Assembly: GCA_934254825.1 (NCBI GenBank)
Contig: CAKQMB010000009.1
Span: forward strand, 1-64,000
Direction: 5' to 3'
Source: an uncultured Clostridia bacterium
GTDB taxonomy: Bacteria > Bacillota > Clostridia > Christensenellales > Borkfalkiaceae
Length of the DNA stretch: 64,000 nucleotides
Shown here: positions 55,673 through 62,327 of the stretch, piece by piece
How positions within the stretch are numbered: position 1 is the stretch's first letter
Layout of the letters: each line of letters begins with the position of its first letter
Translations under genes and position numbers: made by a program
Notes under the pieces: model-generated
Seen by the model: the letters and a program-made list of their open reading frames with translations, nothing else
The model's database searches: none
What the model was told of the DNA's origin: nothing

Positions 55673-55718
55673 TGTAATAATTCCTTTTTTCGCGGCGATT
55701 TTTTAAATCCGCCCGTCT

Positions 55719-56948
55719 TTATAAACCTCTTGCCGAGGCGCAAAAATCGAGACATTCTTTTTTTGTGAATACGAGATCTTCGAGCTTTGTCCTGTAATTA
55801 TAGAAAAAAGCGTAAAGCTCTTCGATTTTTTCCGCGCCGTTAAATGGTATCACGGCTTTGAAAACCCCGTCCTTTTTTACGAACGCGCGCGAAATTTTAT
55901 CCCCGACGAACCCTTTCGTTCTTAACGTTCCCTCTATCCTTTTTTCGATATCGATAAGCGTGAAAACAATGTACGGGGCATAATTTACCGCCTCCGTGTT
56001 TTTTGCGAGAAATTCCGTCGTTCCGATACCGCCGCGTACCGAGTCCGCCTCGCAATCAACATCGAAAAACCGTTCTATAAGTCGATTAACGCCGCCGATC
56101 GTCGCATTCCGATAAAAATATCCCATTGCGTGGACGTACAATAATCCGCCGTCTCCGCAAATGGTTACGACGCTTTTTTTTCTGTAAATAGCGAGCTTCT
56201 TGTCACGGATTTCAAACAGACAATAATCGTCGCCGAGCGTTGTTTTCACACCCCTTGTCTGCTTGAAAATATATTCGCAAAGCGGCTCGTATTCGCCCGT
56301 ACCGCTTATTTTGCAACCTATCCCCGAAACGACTTCTTTCTTGTTTTCAAACAGCGCCGCCTTCGCAAGCTTATCGACGGCTTCGTTATAACTGTTGTTG
56401 CTATGCCCTTTGACCTTTTCGAAAACTATTTCGAGTGCGCCCGAATATCTTTTCAAACGGTTCATATAGTACAGCGAAACCGCGCCTTTCGCTTGCCAGC
56501 GACCTTCCGCCCAAGCGGACAACCCCTCGTAATCGTGATAAATTTTAAGCTTGTCGCACCCGTTTAAAAAAGCCCACTTCACGGCTTCGAGCGCGCCGAG
56601 AATTTCCCCCGCGACGTTTCTCGACGAAAGAAAATCGGGATTATTTCCGCTGTCGCAAAACGAGAACCTGCGCCCGTCCGGCAAAAAAGCAATCGCGCCG
56701 AAGGAATATTTTCCCGTCGATTCTTCAAAACTTCCGTCCGTGTACGCGACGGCGTAGCCTTTTTTCAGATCTTCATTAACGGCGTTTTCGGCGTAGTCCT
56801 CGCCCGAAAAATAACACTCCGCTTCATGCTTTGAGGAAAAGCTCTTATATTTATAACCTTTTTTACCCGCGAGGAATTCTTTGCAGGACTCCCAGTCGGT
56901 AAAAAGGTGTTTTTCATCGTTTCCTTTGACGGCGTAATACTTACTCAA
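55719..56948 (-). CDS. rnhA: RNase H1 with viroplasmin-like start and an unknown C-terminal domain
   Basis: 409 residues. The first 50 are a viroplasmin/RNase H1 N-terminal domain (YYAVKGNDEK...FTDWESCKEFLAGKKGYKYKSF) that binds RNA-DNA hybrids. Residues about 64-200 are RNase H1 with all catalytic acids: D71, E115, D139, D192, plus H182 in KGHSNN. The last 200 residues have no motif I recognise; they contain YRKKSVVTICGDGGLLYVHAM and a helical end. A normal RNase H1 would stop near 200. Start is TTG; GAGAG lies upstream but a 6-bp hairpin comes between. The promoter is at 56986-57014. Confidence 0.85.
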   Translation of the reverse strand: MSKYYAVKGNDEKHLFTDWESCKEFLAGKKGYKYKSFSSKHEAECYFSGEDYAENAVNEDLKKGYAVAYTDGSFEESTGKYSFGAIAFLPDGRRFSFCDSGNNPDFLSSRNVAGEILGALEAVKWAFLNGCDKLKIYHDYEGLSAWAEGRWQAKGAVSLYYMNRLKRYSGALEIVFEKVKGHSNNSYNEAVDKLAKAALFENKKEVVSGIGCKISGTGEYEPLCEYIFKQTRGVKTTLGDDYCLFEIRDKKLAIYRKKSVVTICGDGGLLYVHAMGYFYRNATIGGVNRLIERFFDVDCEADSVRGGIGTTEFLAKNTEAVNYAPYIVFTLIDIEKRIEGTLRTKGFVGDKISRAFVKKDGVFKAVIPFNGAEKIEELYAFFYNYRTKLEDLVFTKKECLDFCASARGL

Positions 56949-56961
56949 TTCAAATTCGTGC

Positions 56962-56977
56962 CGAAAACGGCACTCTC
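56962..56977 (-). promoter_or_regulatory. hairpin at the 5' end of the RNase H mRNA
   Basis: GTGCCG-TTTT-CGGCAC on the minus strand, about 2 nt after the predicted start site and 13 nt before the TTG codon. It lies on the transcript end and may stabilise the mRNA or limit ribosome access. Confidence 0.5.
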
Positions 56978-56985
56978 CCGAATAT

Positions 56986-57014
56986 ATTTTAACACAAAAA
57001 ATATTTTTTTACAA
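56986..57014 (-). promoter_or_regulatory. sigma-A promoter of the RNase H-PucR unit
   Basis: Minus strand: -35 TTGTAA at 57009-57014, 17-nt spacer ending in TGT, -10 TAAAAT at 56986-56991 (extended -10). Confidence 0.7.
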
Positions 57015-57064
57015 CTATATACGAAATTTTAACCGATAAGAACGCATTTCAGCCGCAAAAAACG

Positions 57065-58423
57065 CTAAATTTCTTCGAAAATTATCGTTTCCGATATCTC
57101 AACGATCGCTTTTTTCCTTTCTTGCGAAATATTTCCGAGATAATTATAAAGCGAACGGAGCGTTTTTTCTTCGTTTCCGCATTCCGACGCTTCGTTTGCC
57201 GAGAAGAATTTCAGCAAAGCTCCGAGTATTTCGTCGGACAATTCCGAAAACAGAAGGTCATACTCGTCGGATTTCATATCGACGTCGGACAAAACGTCGG
57301 TTAAATCGGCGAAAGATTGCACGCCGTTTTTTATGAGCGCGATTTTTTCCCCGCTGTTTTCGCACAGCTCTATCTCGTTTACAAGCTTCAAGTACTCTGC
57401 GTTACACATGGATATACCGTAAGACAGCACGATACGATCGGAATTTTTATCGTCCGGAAAACGGAGTATTTTATCGAGATAACCGCATTTTACCGCGTCG
57501 GAAAGCTCGGAAAAGACAGACGGAACGACAGATTCCGCATACGCGGAAAAATCCGCGCCGAGCCGCAATGTTTCCGACAGTTTTTCGGAGATTTTCATAA
57601 GCTGATATATCGCCTCGTCCTTCTTGTTTTTTACGATAAAATCCGTCACTTTTTCTTTATCGCAAACAAGCCCGAAAAAAGGTTTTTCCGAAATTTCGGC
57701 GCACAGCGCGGACATAAAAACGGGTTTGAAGAGATTGACGGGCGCATGAACGAAATCGGGATACGTTTTTTCGAAAAGTCTGCTCGCCTCCTCGGCGGAA
57801 AATTTATTTAAAAAAACGTTTTCGCAGTAAATCGCCTTTAAATACTCGCAAATAAACTCTATCCCCTCTTCGTCCGGTCTGCCCGCGGCTACGGGATAAT
57901 CCGCAGTTATATGCGTTTCCGCAGCGAAAAAACTCGGCGAATATACCTCGAAAAAACCTTTTATTCCGCCGAAAATCGTTCCGTTCCAAAATGCGTTGTC
58001 GGTTTTGAAAAGATTTTTCGTCAATTTCCGATACAAAAGTTTCGCGTAAGAAATCTTGGAGTTTATAATTTCTCTTCCGCGTATAAAAACCGTTTCGAGA
58101 TCGTTTTCGCAGACAAACCGCAACGCGGCGGCATTATTCCGAAAGTTTTTAAGCGAAACGTTTAACGTGTAAACGAGAGATCTCGCGAGCTTTTCGGCAA
58201 CGCTTTTTCTTACCGACGTGCTTTCGCCGCGCGTGAACGCCGTTATCCTCTCTTCCGTCAGAGCGGAAAGCTCCGTTTCGGTTTCCGAGAGTTTTTCCGC
58301 GCTTATGACGCCGAGTTCGACGCCCGCGTTTACGGTATCGAAAAAGTAATTTTTATCGTTTATGTTGTCAAACGGATTTCCGCCGACCCGCAAACCGCCT
58401 GTTTTACAAACCGCTTCGCCCAT
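57065..58423 (-). CDS. conserved Clostridial protein, DUF6179-like
   Basis: 452 residues, mostly helical, no signal peptide or membrane helix and no catalytic motif that I know. The N-terminal part has YFFDTVNAGVELGVIS and later TRGESTSVRKSVAEKLARSLVYTLN, which I recall from the DUF6179 family. It is found next to a DUF6323-type gene, as here, and overlaps it by 20 nt. Nothing about the function is known to me; it is a helical scaffold or regulator at a guess. ATG after GGAGG. No clear terminator follows before the RNase H promoter. Confidence 0.6.
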   Translation of the reverse strand: MGEAVCKTGGLRVGGNPFDNINDKNYFFDTVNAGVELGVISAEKLSETETELSALTEERITAFTRGESTSVRKSVAEKLARSLVYTLNVSLKNFRNNAAALRFVCENDLETVFIRGREIINSKISYAKLLYRKLTKNLFKTDNAFWNGTIFGGIKGFFEVYSPSFFAAETHITADYPVAAGRPDEEGIEFICEYLKAIYCENVFLNKFSAEEASRLFEKTYPDFVHAPVNLFKPVFMSALCAEISEKPFFGLVCDKEKVTDFIVKNKKDEAIYQLMKISEKLSETLRLGADFSAYAESVVPSVFSELSDAVKCGYLDKILRFPDDKNSDRIVLSYGISMCNAEYLKLVNEIELCENSGEKIALIKNGVQSFADLTDVLSDVDMKSDEYDLLFSELSDEILGALLKFFSANEASECGNEEKTLRSLYNYLGNISQERKKAIVEISETIIFEEI

Positions 58424-58862
58424 AAAAATCCCTCCTTACTTTTTCGGCATACTCCGGCAGAAATTTATTTTCGAGAAGTTCGAGACTGCCGTTACACTCC
58501 CCGTCGAACGCATTTTTCATAACCGAAAGAAGCTCGCCGTCCGCGACAATATCCTCGGTTTCGTTTTTGAAACGATAAAAAATCGCAATAAGTTCCGTTA
58601 TCGTTTCTTTATATGACCACTTGTCGATATAAGGCGACTTGGAAAACCTTTCGATAATCGTTCCGACTATTCCGTCTCCGACCTCGATCCTGTCCGTCAG
58701 TCCGAGCGTTTCTCTGTGCGAGCGAACGATCTCCAAAGCGTCTTTTTCGGTAAGCGTAAGCCCGTATTCCGCCGTTTTTTCGTTAAGCGCGACGAGCTTG
58801 TCCGCTTTGTTTTTTTCGGCTTGCATATCGCCGTTCACATTCAATAAATCTGAAATATTCAT
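58404..58862 (-). CDS. conserved Clostridial protein, DUF6323-like
   Basis: 152 residues, helical, soluble. The sequence EYGLTLTEKDALEIVRSHRE then SPYIDKWSYKETITELIAIFYRFKNET fits the family I recall as DUF6323, a partner of DUF6179. No known activity. It has its own strong promoter (58877-58907), whose predicted start lies only about 10 nt before the ATG, so the leader is very short with AAGG as the only ribosome-binding hint. First gene of a two-gene operon. Confidence 0.6.
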   Translation of the reverse strand: MNISDLLNVNGDMQAEKNKADKLVALNEKTAEYGLTLTEKDALEIVRSHRETLGLTDRIEVGDGIVGTIIERFSKSPYIDKWSYKETITELIAIFYRFKNETEDIVADGELLSVMKNAFDGECNGSLELLENKFLPEYAEKVRRDFYGRSGL

Positions 58863-58876
58863 AACTTTAACCTTAT

Positions 58877-58907
58877 ATTATATACACTTTTTAAGGTGAA
58901 TTGTCAA
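58877..58907 (-). promoter_or_regulatory. sigma-A promoter of the DUF6323-DUF6179 pair
   Basis: Minus strand: perfect -35 TTGACA at 58902-58907. The -10 is either TATATA at 58879-58884 (17-nt spacer) or TATAAT at 58877-58882 (19-nt spacer). The transcript would begin about 10 nt before the ATG. Confidence 0.8.
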
Positions 58908-58935
58908 GCGTTTTAAAGCGAAACGGCATTTTTGC

Positions 58936-58983
58936 GCAAAATAAAAGACCGCTTTGCCGCAATCGCGACAAAAACGGTCTTTT
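58936..58983 (-). terminator. terminator after the HPt gene
   Basis: Stem AAAAGACCG / CGGTCTTTT with an inner extension TTTGTCGC/TGCGGCAAA. T-rich on both sides, so it may serve both strands. It separates the phosphorelay operon from the next promoter. Confidence 0.85.
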
Positions 58984-58987
58984 GTTT

Positions 58988-59341
58988 TTAATCTTTTACA
59001 TATTCTTCTATCGCCGAAATCACGTTCTCATAGTCGGCTTTCACCTTTTCGAAAAGCTCGTCCGAGCCGACGAACGTCCGCCCGCGCAACGCCTCGGTCA
59101 ATTCCGCCGCAGATTTTCCGAGCGCGGCAAACCCGAGATTTTGCGCCACGCCTTTTAACGTGTGCGAGCCTCTGAAAGCCTGCTCGGCGTTCCTGTTTCT
59201 CATCCCCTCGCAAAGCAAGGAGAAACTGTCGTCGCTTGCAAACTTTACGACGAAACGCGAAACAAGCTCTTCGGACAAAAGTCTTTTCACAACGTCGTCA
59301 TAATCGCCGCCGATAGAATTATAAAGCTGTTTAAGAGTCAT
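58988..59341 (-). CDS. HPt phosphotransfer protein
   Basis: 117 residues of histidine phosphotransfer fold: four helices with the phospho-acceptor H60 in FRGSHTLKGVAQNLGF, followed by the LxxxxxxLE-like helix. It passes phosphate between response-regulator receivers. It lies straight after the hybrid kinase gene, in the same reading frame, with only TAG and AAA between them; the preceding run of 11 G may serve as its ribosome-binding site. No other HPt is seen. Ends at the terminator. Confidence 0.92.
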   Translation of the reverse strand: MTLKQLYNSIGGDYDDVVKRLLSEELVSRFVVKFASDDSFSLLCEGMRNRNAEQAFRGSHTLKGVAQNLGFAALGKSAAELTEALRGRTFVGSDELFEKVKADYENVISAIEEYVKD

Positions 59342-59344
59342 TTT

Positions 59345-61516
59345 CTACCCCCCCCCCCGAATTTTTTTAACTAATCTCTGAATACATATCACAAGTTTAT
59401 CACCGTCTATCGGCTTGGCTATGTGCGCGTTCATTCCCGCCGCACGGGCATTTTCGACGTCGTCGGCAAACGCGCTCGCGGTCATCGCGATTATCGGAAC
59501 GGTTTCCGCGTCCGCACGTCCGGAAGATCTTATCTCTCTCGTTGCGGTAAGTCCGTCCGTAACGGGCATCATAACGTCCATCAGAATAACGTCGATATCG
59601 CCGTCCTTGCTTTCTTTGAAAATATCGACGGCTTCTTTTCCGTTTTTAGCCGTTATTATATTTGCCCCCGCGACTTTGAGAATAAATTCGACGATCTCGA
59701 AATTAAGCTCGTTGTCCTCGGCGACGAGAATATTCAATCCGCGAAGTCTGTCTTTTTCGTCCGCAACGGGAATTGCCGCGGGCTTCTCCCGCCCTTCCGT
59801 AACTTTAAGTTTTATCTCGACGATAAACGTTGTTCCGACACCTTTTATGCTGTCCGCATAAATCGTCCACCCCGCTCTGTCGACGAGTTTTTTCACGATC
59901 GAAAGACCCAAACCCGCGCCTTCGAGCGTCGTTCCGCCCGATTGCGTTTCGCGTTCGAAAGGCTCGTACATTTTCTTTAAAAACTCCTCGTCCATACCAA
60001 CGCCCGTATCGACGCACTTGCATTCGAACGTTACCATACCGTCGCAATAATTCGTTTCTTTGCAGGAAACGGTTACTTTTCCGTTGGGTTTATTATATTT
60101 AATGGCATTTCCGACAAGGTTGGTGAAAATGCGTTTCAGCTGAACTTTGCCGCCGTAAACGTTGTCGTGAACGATGACGTGCTGTTCGATGATAAGCGAA
60201 ATACCCGCTTCTTTCGCCTGTACGCCCGTGAACGACTCCACCTCTTCGAGAAGTTCGGACATAACGAAATATTCGTCCTTCCAGACGGGTTCGGTCGTCG
60301 TGAGCTTGTTCATATCGAGAATATCGTTGACAAGGTCGAGAAGATAGCCAGAAACGTTCCATATTTTTTCGCGGCATTCGCGCTGTTTTTCGGGGTCGTC
60401 GTAATAATACTCGCCTATTTTTACCATTCCGCGTATACCGTTTATCGGCGTTCGTATATCGTGGCTCATTCGCCTTAAAAAGTCGGTTTTAGCCTCGTTC
60501 GCGCGGATCGCCTCCGCGGCGAGTTTTTCTTTTTCGATACGGTACGCTTCGTCTTTTTTCTCCTGTTCTTCGCGCTTTTTACGGATAGTCATCGCCCTGA
60601 CGGTTATGATCACCGAAACCGCGAGAAGATAGAAAAGAAGAAGATAGGGAAGAATCACCGACCGCCGACCGAAAACGTCGGCATTGGGCATATACGCGTA
60701 AACATACAGATCTCTGCTCTGAGATCTTATTCCGTAATATATCCCCGCGTCGTCGATACGGACAAGATCGTTCGTCACGTCGCTTTTTCTCAGTTCCCTT
60801 ATAACCTCGCAATCTTTTGCGAGCGTGCCGACCACGCCGTCGATATTGGCGGCGATAATCGTGTTTCCGTCGGTAACGATAACCGTTCCGCCAGAGCCGA
60901 AAACATAACCTTTTAAAAGAGTCGAAACCGAAAACCTTTCGTCCTCGACTTCTTCGATACGATGCCGCCTGTAACACAAGACCACGCCGTTACCGTCGCT
61001 CCTCGATACCATGCTGTAATCGTAATAAAACCCGTTCTTTTTCAATCTTTCGGAATAACTTTTGAAAATATCCCCCGCTACCGAACCGTACGTTTCGAAA
61101 AGAGGTTCCCAGGTTATTTCGTCTTCCTCGCCGTCCGAATAAAACGTTACAACCTCGCCCGCAACAGAATTTCCGTCGGAAAAAGTCGCGAAAATACCGT
61201 TCATTCTGTTTGCTTCCGCAATCGAACGGATTTCCTCGTCGAGCGTTTCCGAGTCGAAATCTATCATACTTCTTATCGCAAAAGCTTTATCCGAAACGTC
61301 GAACAGACTCCGCGAAGTGTCTTCGTTGGAAAGCTCTTCGTATCGTATGCACTGCTGTTTTACATAAGATACGACTGCGTTCATCTGTTCTTTCGCTTCT
61401 TTTTTATCGTTCGCGGTCGTTATCAGCGAAGCAAAAACGCCTATTATAAGACCTATAAGTATAAAAGCCGCGATATGTACGAGTCCTATTTTGGAGTCAC
61501 TGTTTTTTTTGCTCAT
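59345..61516 (-). CDS. hybrid sensor histidine kinase with receiver domain
   Basis: 723 residues: membrane helices at about 11-33 and 288-310 with a 255-residue extracytoplasmic sensor between, probably of the Cache type; HisKA with H352 in RRMSHDIRTPINGI; an HATPase domain with N470 in FTNLVGNAIKYN, DTGVGMDE and GAGLGLSI; and a C-terminal receiver with phospho-acceptor D647 in LMDVMMP. The last codons are CGG GGG GGG GGG TAG, a run of 11 G. Neighbours: a binding lipoprotein gene before it (20-nt overlap) and the HPt gene after it. The sensor and lipoprotein may detect the same ligand. Start ATG. Confidence 0.93.
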   Translation of the reverse strand: MSKKNSDSKIGLVHIAAFILIGLIIGVFASLITTANDKKEAKEQMNAVVSYVKQQCIRYEELSNEDTSRSLFDVSDKAFAIRSMIDFDSETLDEEIRSIAEANRMNGIFATFSDGNSVAGEVVTFYSDGEEDEITWEPLFETYGSVAGDIFKSYSERLKKNGFYYDYSMVSRSDGNGVVLCYRRHRIEEVEDERFSVSTLLKGYVFGSGGTVIVTDGNTIIAANIDGVVGTLAKDCEVIRELRKSDVTNDLVRIDDAGIYYGIRSQSRDLYVYAYMPNADVFGRRSVILPYLLLFYLLAVSVIITVRAMTIRKKREEQEKKDEAYRIEKEKLAAEAIRANEAKTDFLRRMSHDIRTPINGIRGMVKIGEYYYDDPEKQRECREKIWNVSGYLLDLVNDILDMNKLTTTEPVWKDEYFVMSELLEEVESFTGVQAKEAGISLIIEQHVIVHDNVYGGKVQLKRIFTNLVGNAIKYNKPNGKVTVSCKETNYCDGMVTFECKCVDTGVGMDEEFLKKMYEPFERETQSGGTTLEGAGLGLSIVKKLVDRAGWTIYADSIKGVGTTFIVEIKLKVTEGREKPAAIPVADEKDRLRGLNILVAEDNELNFEIVEFILKVAGANIITAKNGKEAVDIFKESKDGDIDVILMDVMMPVTDGLTATREIRSSGRADAETVPIIAMTASAFADDVENARAAGMNAHIAKPIDGDKLVICIQRLVKKIRGGG

Positions 61517-62327
61517 AATTCACCACACAAGCCTCGGGATCGAGTCCGTAAGACTCAAACAGTCCGGATAAATATCCGTTGTTTTTCAGCAAATAAAAAG
61601 TCTGATTTAATTTCTCTATCACGTCCGCGTGAGTTCCGACAAGAAAAGCGACGCCCGTCTGAACGTCGAGAAGAGACTCGGGCAGAATACGCAGTTTCAG
61701 AGTGCTTGTTTTCATATGCTCCAAAAGAACGGTTTCATGCCCTGCGATCGCGTCCACATACCCCTCGCTTATCGCCGCGAAAATATAAGACATATTCGGA
61801 AAACAGTTAAGCTGTTTTATGCGCGGAACTGTCATTTTTACGCCCGCCCTGCCCGAAAATATTTCGTCGGGTTTGGTGGACGACTGAACGCCTATCCTTT
61901 TATCTTCGAGATCCTCTATTTTTTGTATGTTGCTGTCCTCGCGAACGGCAACGACCTGACGGCTGTTCATATAAGGAACCGACCATGCGTAATCGTTTTC
62001 TCTTCCCGTTTCGGAAAAACAACACCACACACAATCGACTTCGCCGCGCGCAAGATACGCCTTTTTCTCGCTCCACTCGATATGGACGAATTTGGGTTTA
62101 AAACCCATATGTCTGCAAACTTCCGCGGCAAGTTCCACGTCAAGCCCCGCAAAATCGCCGTTATCGTCGCGGTAAACGAACGGTTCGTAATAATCGACCC
62201 CTATGACAAGCTCCGGCAGATTGTTTCCGTTTGCGGAAGAACCGCCGCCGCAACCGCAAAACAAAACAATACACATAAACGCCGTCGCCATAAAAGCCGC
62301 CGCCTTTTGTAAAAACGTTTTATTCAC
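61497..62327 (-). CDS. solute-binding lipoprotein (amino-acid-type, SBP family 3)
   Basis: 276 residues. N-terminal signal with a Cys at about 26 (LFCGC), so probably lipid-anchored outside the cell. The two-lobe binding fold is clear: VIGVDYYEPFVYRDDNGDFAGLDVELAAEVCRHMGFKPKF, and EDLEDKRIGVQSSTKPDEIF, typical of polar amino acid or similar ligands. No ABC permease or ATPase gene is here, only the hybrid kinase, so a sensing role is likely. Start is GTG, overlapping the stop of the gene before by eight bases; the kinase start lies inside its end. Confidence 0.88.
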   Translation of the reverse strand: MNKTFLQKAAAFMATAFMCIVLFCGCGGGSSANGNNLPELVIGVDYYEPFVYRDDNGDFAGLDVELAAEVCRHMGFKPKFVHIEWSEKKAYLARGEVDCVWCCFSETGRENDYAWSVPYMNSRQVVAVREDSNIQKIEDLEDKRIGVQSSTKPDEIFSGRAGVKMTVPRIKQLNCFPNMSYIFAAISEGYVDAIAGHETVLLEHMKTSTLKLRILPESLLDVQTGVAFLVGTHADVIEKLNQTFYLLKNNGYLSGLFESYGLDPEACVVNYEQKKQ

